13,201 nucleotides of DNA, taken from an uncultured Christensenellaceae bacterium. Its GTDB lineage: Bacteria > Bacillota > Clostridia > Christensenellales > Pumilibacteraceae. The number at the start of each line of letters is the position of its first letter. Position 1 is the first letter of the stretch. Below, piece by piece: positions 6,691 through 12,248 of the stretch. The stretch is taken from contig CAJULE010000008.1 in assembly GCA_910587445.1 (NCBI GenBank), forward strand, positions 59,630 through 72,830. Direction: 5' to 3'. The notes under the pieces were generated by a model. The model worked only from the letters and a program-made list of their open reading frames with translations. It was not told where the DNA came from and ran no database searches. The translations under genes were made by a program, and so were the position numbers.

Positions 6691-8430
6691 AGTAGCTCTA
6701 ATAAAGTCACTATTAGCTCCAACTTTTGACTCGACATGAATTCCATCAACTAATATTGACCCCTCATTTTTACCGACAAAATGGAAAAACGAATAGTAAT
6801 TAAGATTATTACTATCTATTCCTTTCTTTGGCAACGAAATATGGGAGTAAATCTCTATATTATCAGTTTGCACAGTTATATTATAATTGTCAATATAATC
6901 CAATTTTTCTATTACTTCTAAATATGGGCTTTTTTGACCGCTTAAGAAATGAATTTCAGACCAATAATTTCTTAAATCGTCCTTTGTTATTTCAGGATAA
7001 TTCTTTAGATTAAATATGCTATTGCTTTGTAATAACGGGCGCAATATATTTTTATCATCCCAACATCCTATAAAGATTTTATCGGGATAAACACAAATAT
7101 GCCTACAAAGTATGTAGTGCAAATTATTTTCCAATACTGATTGCTCTATAACCGTAGGCACATTGTTAGATTGTGGAGACTCTAAAATTACAGGCAACTT
7201 TTCCCAATAAACACTATTCAATATTTTGGCAATATCATCTTTCAAGAACAGTTTTACAATCGTTCCATGTTTGCCTATGCGCTCAGTGTCAATTTCGGGG
7301 GGATTAATATAATAGAAATGCTCATTTACACCTTCTAGTACAAAACTTTTGATTTCGCTTTGCTCGTAATAGATAGTCGTAATTCCTATCTTGTCCGCCA
7401 ACATATAGCCGGAAAGAATCCCTATTCCAAATTGAGATGTTGGATTAACATCAAATTCCCATCCGGTATTTTTTCTATAAAATTCTTTTGATTTATAATA
7501 TGAATTACCAATGTGCAGCAAGAAATTATCTATAATATATTCGTTCATTCCGGTGCCATGATCTAGGCAATATATATACTTCCTTTTAACTCCCTCTATA
7601 ATTTCTTCACCAATTCCAAATTCAATAGTTAACTTTTCATCAACACCATTATGCTTATTGTACGCCATTATGCATTTAGTGGCATCAAGTGCATTTTGAT
7701 ATAATTCTCTAAGACACAAATATTTTTCTTTATAAAGCTGAACGCCCATAAGCAGCTCTAAAATCTTTGCTTGATTTAACACGAAATGCATGTTGGGTTT
7801 GGGTATAAAGGCTTCTTTTTTATAATTAATTTGTGTTCGATCAACACGATTTGATATTGATAAAGAATAGCACTTTAGCTTGTCTAGCTTAATTTGTTCC
7901 CAATGCTGTTTGAGCATAAAATAATTGTCCAACTCGTTATCTATCCAATTTATATAATCTTGAATAAAATAATATATTTCAGGGCTAGAACAGTACGCAG
8001 TATATCTTAATGTTATGATATCATTTACTGCTATAAAATTAAATTTTAAATCTTGAAATTTTGCATTCCAATGTTTATAACTTGTTTCATCTGTAATGCG
8101 CTTTTCGGCGAAAAGAGATAACGGAGCTCTATCTGAACTAAAATGAATTACATCTCCAAGTCGTAGAAGCATAGCTACAAATTGAACATTCGACTTTTCG
8201 CCAAGCCAATTCTCACGTTCTATTGCCAAATCACATAGCTTACCTATTGGTTCGCCATGTCCCTTGCATATTAAAGCTAAATCTTGTATAAAATTATCAG
8301 CCGCATAAGCGCCTATCGCTGTTTCTATTTTCTTCTTCAAGGCATAAATATTATCTACTACTCGAAGATGATGGGTCTGACGTATAAATTCACTGCGTAT
8401 CAATTTGCTCATATTGATATATTGAGCCAC
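5815..8430 (-). CDS. Fusion frame: truncated HD/Hsp90-like ATPase plus SAM methyltransferase
   Basis: The frame encodes 871 residues from a GTG at 8430, or 865 from the ATG at 8412. It is open, without any start codon, up to 8550. Residues 1-170 resemble the second half of the HD-like domain (HD-CE in Pfam, I believe) that precedes Hsp90-type ATPases: GHGE at 57-60, LLRLGD at 88-93, RAP at 101-103, KHWNAKFQ. Next comes a GHKL ATPase: ELYQNALDA at 242-250, DHGTGM at 290-295, QFGIGILSG at 333-341 and GTIVKLFL at 389-396. The match fades after ILVDGIHV, near residue 565. The methyltransferase starts at 581. The usual N-terminal HD residues and C-terminal part are missing. The ATPase part is distinctly AT-rich. 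Relatives occur in defence-type contexts. I suspect a remnant that became fused, but no stop interrupts it. Confidence 0.6.
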   Translation of the reverse strand: MAQYINMSKLIRSEFIRQTHHLRVVDNIYALKKKIETAIGAYAADNFIQDLALICKGHGEPIGKLCDLAIERENWLGEKSNVQFVAMLLRLGDVIHFSSDRAPLSLFAEKRITDETSYKHWNAKFQDLKFNFIAVNDIITLRYTAYCSSPEIYYFIQDYINWIDNELDNYFMLKQHWEQIKLDKLKCYSLSISNRVDRTQINYKKEAFIPKPNMHFVLNQAKILELLMGVQLYKEKYLCLRELYQNALDATKCIMAYNKHNGVDEKLTIEFGIGEEIIEGVKRKYIYCLDHGTGMNEYIIDNFLLHIGNSYYKSKEFYRKNTGWEFDVNPTSQFGIGILSGYMLADKIGITTIYYEQSEIKSFVLEGVNEHFYYINPPEIDTERIGKHGTIVKLFLKDDIAKILNSVYWEKLPVILESPQSNNVPTVIEQSVLENNLHYILCRHICVYPDKIFIGCWDDKNILRPLLQSNSIFNLKNYPEITKDDLRNYWSEIHFLSGQKSPYLEVIEKLDYIDNYNITVQTDNIEIYSHISLPKKGIDSNNLNYYSFFHFVGKNEGSILVDGIHVESKVGANSDFIRATMNTIWSKYIQGAKTLYYSRKLRFDDKFASEYKDLFGLDEKKKLKILEIGCGSGALAGSLARWYPNAEIIAIDRDGEFIRFAKEHEKGVTFIEADIAALPFANESFDVVISNTVCEHIEHSVFYKEQLRVLKPNGVCLVLSSRKGITVAPYCYAQSDYEKEFWQKAEQFDNAIEKYGVGKYYLNEAELPAVMERYGFKSVKTGYVMANLTPDNPDTAPEFARAIINADRYAAIESIESVAYSMPECFSSKEIAEMKRIANNKYDSRIKQYDNNEKQWDTTVSITMVMRGIKR

Positions 8431-8513
8431 AGAGGCTTTATTGTCATTAAGCTCCTTATTAAACCCATTTCTAAAACACTCATAATCTTTAATAAGTTTT
8501 GCAAGAGATTTAA

Positions 8514-8603
8514 TCAGCTCATCTTGGATGTTAAGAAGTCGCCCTTGTTTTCAATCATAACGACGTGACCGCTATTGGTATATACAATAAAATCGGGATA
8601 TTG
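8514..8603 (-). pseudogene. Remnant of a type III restriction Res subunit (PD-ExK region)
   Basis: In a frame different from both neighbours, this stretch reads QYPDFIV, then VVMIENKGDFL, and stops at 8514-8516. This is the pattern of the C-terminal nuclease of type III Res proteins, where HYPDFI is followed some 14 residues later by VETKGDHL. The D of PDF and the E and K of IENK are the PD-ExK residues. Only about 29 codons remain, and upstream the frame runs into recombinase sequence without any likeness. The call rests on a short match that I recognise from the family. It would be lost in a standard annotation because it overlaps the recombinase 3' end. Confidence 0.5.
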
Positions 8604-8620
8604 CCGTAAGCATTTCGTTA
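8514..8620. other. Candidate element-chromosome junction (attachment region)
   Basis: The recombinase gene ends here, on top of what looks like resident Res sequence, and the truncated HD/ATPase frame starts just beyond. Large serine recombinases are often encoded next to their attachment site. The crossover would fall near 8600-8612, where Res likeness begins. A loose inverted pair, GTCG and CGAC, spans 8538-8564 on the minus strand. The core cannot be fixed without the other end of the element. Confidence 0.35.
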
Positions 8621-10044
8621 AAGGCTATCGGCGTTTCGTCTATAAGGTTATAAAAGAGTACGTTTTTATCGTCGAAAACATAAACGGCATTGACAAATAA
8701 ATGTATCAATCTACGCCGAAAATCAATGCTTTGCGGCTCTCCGTCCGTGTATATGTTTAGCCATTGCAAAATATCTTGCTTTGTGTGTTTTAGGCTTATA
8801 GCAAGCCGTAATTTTGACAATTCGCTTTGCGCGTCGGCTTTTTGCAATTCAAGGTCTTTCGCTTTATTGTTAAACCGTTCTATAAGTTCCGCGCTCGTGG
8901 CTTTCAGCATTAAAGCGGCGCAATTATCAAGTTCTTTGTCAATCTCGATAAGGCGGCGTTCATACTCTTTTATTTTTGCGCCGTTGATAGAGTTTTGATA
9001 TTCCAAAACAACCATATCGGCAATATGTTCGGCGCAATCGGGGTTAAGGACGTGTTCGAGCGTTCTATCAATAACAAAGTTTTCTAACTCGTCTTTTTTG
9101 ATATTGTTTTTATTGCAATCGTGGGTTTTATAGCGTTTTGCACAAGCATAATAGTGATGTTTATCGCCCGTCTTGGACGTTCCGCTTATACCGACTAATT
9201 GCGTACCGCAATGACCGCAAAAGGCTTTTCCGCTTAACAAATATTCGACTTTGGCTTTTGCCCGTGCAGGTGCAAACGCTCTTTCTTTTAATCGCTCTTG
9301 TACTCGGTCAAAGGTTTCTTTGTCGATAATGGCAGGGTAACTATTTTCGGATACAATGCCGTTAAAAATGTTCTCGCCGATATATTTACGGTTTTTCAAT
9401 GTGCTTTGAAAACTGTTTATCGTTATTCTTTTTCCGTTGTGCGTTGTATATCCTTTTGCATTGAGTTCGGCAACAATTTTCTTTTTTGTTTTCCCCGCGG
9501 CGTATTCCTCAAAAAAGTATTTGATTGCAGGGGCTTTTTCCTCGTCAATTACTACGCGCTTATCAACGACTTTATAGCCGTATAGAATATGTCCGCCCGT
9601 GAAAGTTCCTTTAATTGCGCTTTCTTTCAAGCCTCTTTTTACCTTTTGGCTTAAATCGGTAGAATACATTTCTGCCATAATTTCAAGTATGCCCTCAATG
9701 AGTTTACCCTCTTGGGTGTCGCTGATGGCTTCCATAGCCGAAAGGACTTTAACGCCGCTTTGCTGTAATTTATGTTTATAAAATACGCTGTCATAGTGAT
9801 TGCGCGAAAAGCGGTCAAGTTTATAGCAAATAATAAAATCGAATTGCTTTTTTTGCGCGTCCTCTATCATTTGCAAAAAATTCGGGCGGCAATCGTTTGT
9901 ACCCGTCATTGCTCGGTCAATATATTCGTGTATGACGGTATAATTATTGCGTTCGGCGTATTCGCGGCAAACTCGGAGTTGTCCCTCAATGCTTTGTTCC
10001 GTTTGCGCTGCCGAACTGTAACGCGCATAAATGACGGCGTTCAT
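8572..10044 (-). CDS. Large serine recombinase (integrase)
   Basis: This 490-residue enzyme would integrate and excise the element by recombining two attachment sites through a phosphoserine bond. The resolvase domain fills residues 1-150, with YARYS placing the catalytic serine at S10 and LDRFSRN at 76-82 supplying conserved arginines. A Recombinase domain follows at about 155-265. A zinc ribbon uses C276, C279, C301 and C310. A coiled-coil stretch lies at about 345-420. The C-terminus fits the family through VNAVYVFDDKNVLFYN. The last ten or so codons seem to come from flanking DNA (see the Res remnant). The start overlaps the repressor stop as ATGA, so both are made from one message. Confidence 0.92.
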   Translation of the reverse strand: MNAVIYARYSSAAQTEQSIEGQLRVCREYAERNNYTVIHEYIDRAMTGTNDCRPNFLQMIEDAQKKQFDFIICYKLDRFSRNHYDSVFYKHKLQQSGVKVLSAMEAISDTQEGKLIEGILEIMAEMYSTDLSQKVKRGLKESAIKGTFTGGHILYGYKVVDKRVVIDEEKAPAIKYFFEEYAAGKTKKKIVAELNAKGYTTHNGKRITINSFQSTLKNRKYIGENIFNGIVSENSYPAIIDKETFDRVQERLKERAFAPARAKAKVEYLLSGKAFCGHCGTQLVGISGTSKTGDKHHYYACAKRYKTHDCNKNNIKKDELENFVIDRTLEHVLNPDCAEHIADMVVLEYQNSINGAKIKEYERRLIEIDKELDNCAALMLKATSAELIERFNNKAKDLELQKADAQSELSKLRLAISLKHTKQDILQWLNIYTDGEPQSIDFRRRLIHLFVNAVYVFDDKNVLFYNLIDETPIAFNEMLTAISRFYCIYQ

Positions 10045-10382
10045 TGTTCGCCCCTCTCGAATTTTCTTAACAACTCGATTACCTCAATAGTTTGTTCGTC
10101 CGTCAGTTTCCAAACGCTCGGCTCGAATTTATCGCTAACTTGTATTGTTAGCGTGTTTCCCTCGTTATCGTCCCAACCCATAAGATAAGCAGGCGTAACC
10201 CGTAACACTTCGGCAAATTCAATTACTTTCGTTTGCGTAATATCGTTAATGCCGAGTTCTATTTTGTTTATGCTGGAACGTGATTTATAACCCAACCGCT
10301 CGGCTAATTGTTCTTGCGACATATTGCGTTCGATACGCAAACGCTTTATGCGCTGTCCTAATGTTTCGTTGATTTCTGGCAT
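10041..10382 (-). CDS. XRE-family (CI-like) transcriptional repressor
   Basis: This 113-residue protein has an HTH_3 domain at residues 8-63, with RIKRLRIERNMSQEQLAERL and SSINKIELG as the recognition unit. The C-terminal part is short and lacks a LexA-type Ser-Lys protease, so a RecA-driven switch is not evident. A clear AAGGAG lies 8 nt before the ATG. It is transcribed away from a Cro-like gene, and the region between them holds repeated operators overlapping both promoters. It probably represses the rightward genes and tunes its own level together with the recombinase. Confidence 0.88.
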   Translation of the reverse strand: MPEINETLGQRIKRLRIERNMSQEQLAERLGYKSRSSINKIELGINDITQTKVIEFAEVLRVTPAYLMGWDDNEGNTLTIQVSDKFEPSVWKLTDEQTIEVIELLRKFERGEQ

Positions 10383-10397
10383 TTTTCTTGCTCCTTA

Positions 10398-10413
10398 TGA
10401 AAGATTACTTTCA
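10398..10413. promoter_or_regulatory. Inverted repeat in the repressor leader
   Basis: TGAAAG (10398-10403) and CTTTCA (10408-10413) form a perfect pair around four bases, right at the expected start of the leftward transcript. It could be an operator for a second factor or an RNA hairpin near the ribosome site. Confidence 0.4.
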
Positions 10414-10414
10414 C

Positions 10415-10443
10415 ATTATAAAGCATTGTAGAAAAAAAATCAA
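10415..10443 (-). promoter_or_regulatory. Leftward promoter for repressor and recombinase
   Basis: On the minus strand, TTGATT (10443-10438) and a perfect TATAAT (10420-10415) are 17 bp apart, ending 32 bp before the repressor ATG. The operator at 10427-10445 covers its spacer and -35 box, which predicts autoregulation. Confidence 0.75.
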
Positions 10444-10445
10444 CA
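10427..10445. promoter_or_regulatory. Operator, TGTAGA-N7-TCAACA
   Basis: It has the same 19-bp layout as the perfect site at 10499-10517, with one changed base in the second arm. It overlaps the leftward promoter. The extended half-site CATTGTAGAA (10424-10433) is the exact reverse complement of 10473-10482. Confidence 0.6.
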
Positions 10446-10460
10446 AAAATTGCTTAAAAT

Positions 10461-10479
10461 CGTTGACTTTAATTCTACA
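10461..10479. promoter_or_regulatory. Weaker operator, CGTTGA-N7-TCTACA
   Basis: One arm is perfect and the other matches at four of six bases, with the same 7-bp spacing. It covers the -35 box of the rightward promoter. Its good arm lies in TTCTACAATG (10473-10482), which pairs with 10424-10433. Confidence 0.4.
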
Positions 10480-10491
10480 ATGGTATATAAT
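10463..10491 (+). promoter_or_regulatory. Strong rightward sigma-70 promoter
   Basis: TTGACT (10463-10468) and a perfect TATAAT (10486-10491) are exactly 17 bp apart. The transcript would start near 10498, at the edge of the perfect operator at 10499-10517. It would drive the Cro-like gene and the small genes after it. Confidence 0.85.
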
Positions 10492-10498
10492 GCCCGTA

Positions 10499-10517
10499 TG
10501 TAGATTTACAATCTACA
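10499..10517. promoter_or_regulatory. Perfect operator palindrome at the rightward start site
   Basis: TGTAGATT and AATCTACA flank TAC, a 19-bp perfect inverted repeat. It lies just after the rightward -10 box, where a bound repressor would block initiation. It is the best member of the operator set TGTAGA-N7-TCTACA. Confidence 0.8.
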
Positions 10518-10542
10518 AATAAAACAAGGAGGCAAGCGAATT

Positions 10543-10776
10543 ATGACGGACACATTAAAGTTGAAGGCTCTTATTGTGGAACACGGCTACACGCAAAAGG
10601 ACGTTGCAAAAATGCTCGGTCTTTCGGCGCAAAGTCTAAACAAAAAGATACATAATAAGACCGAGTTCAAGGCAAGCGAAATTAGTAGGCTTTGCGCCGT
10701 TTTCGGCATAGAGAACGGCACGACTATTTTTTTTGCTAACCGTGTAGATTTTAGCTCTACAAGCGCACAATGTTAG
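10543..10776 (+). CDS. Cro-like XRE helix-turn-helix protein
   Basis: This 77-residue protein is almost entirely a helix-turn-helix domain, with TQKDVAKMLGLSAQSLNKKI at about residues 17-36 and EISRLCAVFGI at 45-55. It faces the CI-like repressor across the operator region, the layout of a phage-type switch, so a Cro-like role is likely. AAGGAGG (10526-10532) lies 10 nt before the ATG. A further operator copy (10743-10761) is embedded in its last codons, and its stop overlaps the next start by 7 bp. Proteins of this shape also occur in plasmids. Confidence 0.8.
   Translation: MTDTLKLKALIVEHGYTQKDVAKMLGLSAQSLNKKIHNKTEFKASEISRLCAVFGIENGTTIFFANRVDFSSTSAQC
10743..10761. promoter_or_regulatory. 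Operator inside the 3' end of the Cro-like gene
   Basis: TGTAGA (10743-10748) and TCTACA (10756-10761) are separated by 7 bp, exactly as in the site at 10499-10517, 244 bp upstream. It sits in coding sequence just before the next gene. A repressor bound here could act as a roadblock or join a DNA loop with the upstream sites. Confidence 0.6.
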
Positions 10777-10961
10777 ACTTTGTGCAAATCGGTATCATTG
10801 CATACCGCAACCCACAAACGGGCGAATATTCGCCCTCAATGCCTATTTATAAACCGAATACCGCCGATATTGCAAAAGCGATAGAAAAGCGGCAAGCGGC
10901 TTTTGATAGGCTACTCGCCGACGAATATATAAATTCGTTAGCAAACAAAAAATCAAATTAA
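10770..10961 (+). CDS. Small hypothetical protein of the element
   Basis: This encodes 63 residues with no family I recognise. The N-terminal half (VQIGIIAYRNPQTGEYSPSM) looks like short beta strands, and the rest is a helix rich in K, R and A (IAKAIEKRQAAFDRLLADEY). It overlaps the Cro-like stop by 7 bp (ATGTTAG) and has no clear ribosome site of its own, so it is probably made by coupled translation. Composition matches the neighbouring genes. Confidence 0.6.
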   Translation: MLDFVQIGIIAYRNPQTGEYSPSMPIYKPNTADIAKAIEKRQAAFDRLLADEYINSLANKKSN

Positions 10962-10978
10962 AAAGGAGTTTTCAAACT

Positions 10979-11254
10979 ATGAATTATCAAGGACAAGGCA
11001 AGTTAATAGGTTATCGCACCTATACCAAAGACAACGAGCAAAAACACGTTTACAATATCTTAAACGGTACTCTCGACAGCAAAACGGGGTTATATTCGGA
11101 GTGCGAATATATAACCGTTGTACAGTCGGAACAAACGCTTTCCGAATTGAAACCGCAAGAGGTTCGGTTTGAGGTGCAAGCAACGAATTTCGGCGGACAA
11201 GTACGCAACCGTTATATGAACGTAACGCCCATTGCGAAAGGGGGTAAAGTATGA
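10979..11254 (+). CDS. Small beta-rich hypothetical protein
   Basis: This 91-residue protein has no clear family. It is predicted by eye to be mostly beta strands (GKLIGYRTYT, KHVYNILNGT, YITVVQS, VRFEVQAT, RYMNVTPI). A small beta-barrel shortly before a rolling-circle Rep gene could be a single-stranded DNA-binding protein of the phage gene V kind, but that is inference from shape and position. It has a good AAGGAG (10963-10968) and overlaps the next gene as ATGA. Confidence 0.65.
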   Translation: MNYQGQGKLIGYRTYTKDNEQKHVYNILNGTLDSKTGLYSECEYITVVQSEQTLSELKPQEVRFEVQATNFGGQVRNRYMNVTPIAKGGKV

Positions 11255-11502
11255 CGGAAAAGGAATTAGCCAAACAAATGGCAGAAACCGCCGAGATGTC
11301 TTTTAACAATATCGTTCCCGATTACAAAGGCGCGATAATGGACTATCAAGGTTATTTCGGCAATGGTAAATACGATTTGCGGCGTTTTGCGGAAGAGTGC
11401 GAAAAACTCGGTTATGACGTGTTACCACTCGAACAAACACCGTATGCGGTAATGCCGTTAGTCGGCAAACTTGTAGTTGAAAAGCGGAGGGCAACAAAAT
11501 GA
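11251..11502 (+). CDS. Small hypothetical protein
   Basis: This 83-residue protein is unrecognised. It has a helical acidic N-terminus (EKELAKQMAETAEM), then a mixed segment DYKGAIMDYQGYFGNGKYDLRR and a basic end KRRATK. It starts within the previous stop (ATGA), after a G-rich site (GGGGGT), and ends within the next start in the same way. The tight packing supports it as real. Confidence 0.6.
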   Translation: MTEKELAKQMAETAEMSFNNIVPDYKGAIMDYQGYFGNGKYDLRRFAEECEKLGYDVLPLEQTPYAVMPLVGKLVVEKRRATK

Positions 11503-11732
11503 AAATCTTAAAAACAAAACAAAATATATCGGCGCATATTGCGCTTGCATACTTGGGCGGTTTGCGTACAAACGCCGCCGACCTCTTTCAAGATGCCGAA
11601 TATAATCGCACTTTCAAGGCTTTGGAAAATTGCATTAACGATATGCTCGATTTGCCTTATGACGGCGATATAATCGACGAATATATTATCGTCGAACAAG
11701 AGGACACGAACACACCGCCCGACAGCGATTGA
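11499..11732 (+). CDS. Small acidic hypothetical protein
   Basis: This 77-residue protein is unrecognised, with a strongly acidic second half (LPYDGDIIDEYIIVEQED) and no membrane segment. GGAGGG precedes the ATG, which overlaps the stop of the gene before it. It ends the row of overlapping small genes. Its stop codon lies inside the first copy of the direct repeat at 11726-11738. Acidic small proteins are sometimes DNA mimics, but nothing here proves that. Confidence 0.6.
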   Translation: MKILKTKQNISAHIALAYLGGLRTNAADLFQDAEYNRTFKALENCINDMLDLPYDGDIIDEYIIVEQEDTNTPPDSD

Positions 11733-11855
11733 CCTTTTAGATTGCAAGAGGCAAGAGAAAAGGCAACGGCAACTGAAAAAGCAAGAGAGCGGTTTTTTGC
11801 GCTATACTCGAAACACCGAAAGCAACCCGAAAAGTCGATTGACCTTTTGAGTTGC
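11726..11855 (+). repeat. Direct repeat pair flanking the start of the non-coding region
   Basis: CGATTGACCTTTT occurs at 11726-11738 and 11836-11848, 110 bp apart, and both copies go on to a TTGC a few bases later (11742-11745 and 11852-11855). The second copy lies in the loop of the 11816-11861 hairpin. Repeats of this kind can be Rep-binding iterons. Confidence 0.6.
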
Positions 11856-11861
11856 TTTCGG
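11816..11861. other. Long hairpin I of the putative origin region
   Basis: CCGAAAGCAAC (11816-11826) pairs perfectly with GTTGCTTTCGG (11851-11861). Inside, AAAAG and CTTTT can extend the stem. It has no T-run of a terminator on either side. Confidence 0.65.
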
Positions 11862-11889
11862 CACGAAAAAGCCAGCGCAAAAAATGGGG

Positions 11890-11968
11890 ACTGTCAAGGG
11901 CAAAAGCAAAAAGTTTTTCGTATAAGCAACTGCATTATGCCGAAAAAGTTTTTGCGCCCCTTGACAGT
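11890..11968. other. 79-nt hairpin II of the putative origin region
   Basis: ACTGTCAAGGG (11890-11900) pairs perfectly with CCCTTGACAGT (11958-11968). The pairing resumes inside: GCAAAAAGTTTTTCG (906-920 of the 11,000s) against CGAAAAAGTTTTTGC (11941-11955), with one central mismatch, then TATAA against TTATG. Almost the whole 79 nt folds into one rod. Rolling-circle plasmids and filamentous phages keep structures of this type as replication origins or packaging signals. Which of these it is cannot be told from sequence. Confidence 0.75.
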
Positions 11969-12032
11969 ACGCAAGCGAACGACAGCAGAACGGCAACGCC
12001 GGACGGGCGAAAAGAACAAACCTACGCCGGCC

Positions 12033-12113
12033 CCTCTCGAATCGGGACGCGAACGCGGACGCGAGCGACGGCGGCTCGCCCCGCCGCGCCGCGTCGCGCC
12101 CGACCGAGAGAGG
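12033..12113. other. GC-rich imperfect inverted repeat III
   Basis: CCTCTCGAATCGGG (12033-12046) and CCCGACCGAGAGAGG (12099-12113) form imperfect arms that continue inward as CGCGA-ACGCGG against CCGCGTCGCG. At the tip, GCGAGC (12061-12066) pairs with GCTCGC (12074-12079). The stretch is much richer in G and C than all surrounding element sequence. Frames through it give only arginine-rich low-complexity peptides. Confidence 0.6.
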
Positions 12114-12131
12114 CGGCGCGGTTTTCGCTCT

Positions 12132-12155
12132 CGCGTGTGCGCGTGTATGCGCGCA
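12132..12155. other. 24-nt alternating pyrimidine-purine tract (Z-DNA prone)
   Basis: CGCGTGTGCGCGTGTATGCG and the following four bases alternate pyrimidine and purine without a break, mostly as CG and TG steps. Such tracts turn left-handed under negative supercoiling. It follows directly on the GC-rich hairpin. Confidence 0.6.
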
Positions 12156-12209
12156 AGCGCGCTACTTGACATTAAGCACACAAGTGGAACACGCAAGCTT
12201 TAGGCATTA

Positions 12210-12225
12210 TTCCCGACGTCGGGAA
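12210..12225. promoter_or_regulatory. Perfect 16-bp palindrome upstream of rep
   Basis: TTCCCGACGTCGGGAA is fully self-complementary and ends 23 bp before the rep start. It is a candidate operator for control of rep or a cruciform for nicking. An isolated TTGACA at 12166-12171 lies upstream, but no good -10 box is found at the right distance. Confidence 0.55.
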
Positions 12226-12248
12226 AATCTATCAACGGGAGGTATTAT

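Noticed and set aside
8409..8447. Leader peptide of 12 codons (ATG at 8447 after AAGGAG) ending in ATGA with the ATG at 8412
   Set aside because: It could couple translation to the fusion gene, but the bases are also coding sequence of the truncated ATPase family, so the arrangement is probably accidental.
12166..12194. Complete sigma-70 promoter for rep
   Set aside because: TTGACA is perfect, but 16-18 bp downstream there is only ACACGC-like sequence and no -10 box, so I did not list it as a promoter.
11742..12203. 153-codon frame across the hairpin region
   Set aside because: It has a TTG start without support, low-complexity arginine-rich content, and runs straight through three hairpins. 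It is best explained by the GC-rich structure and not by a protein.
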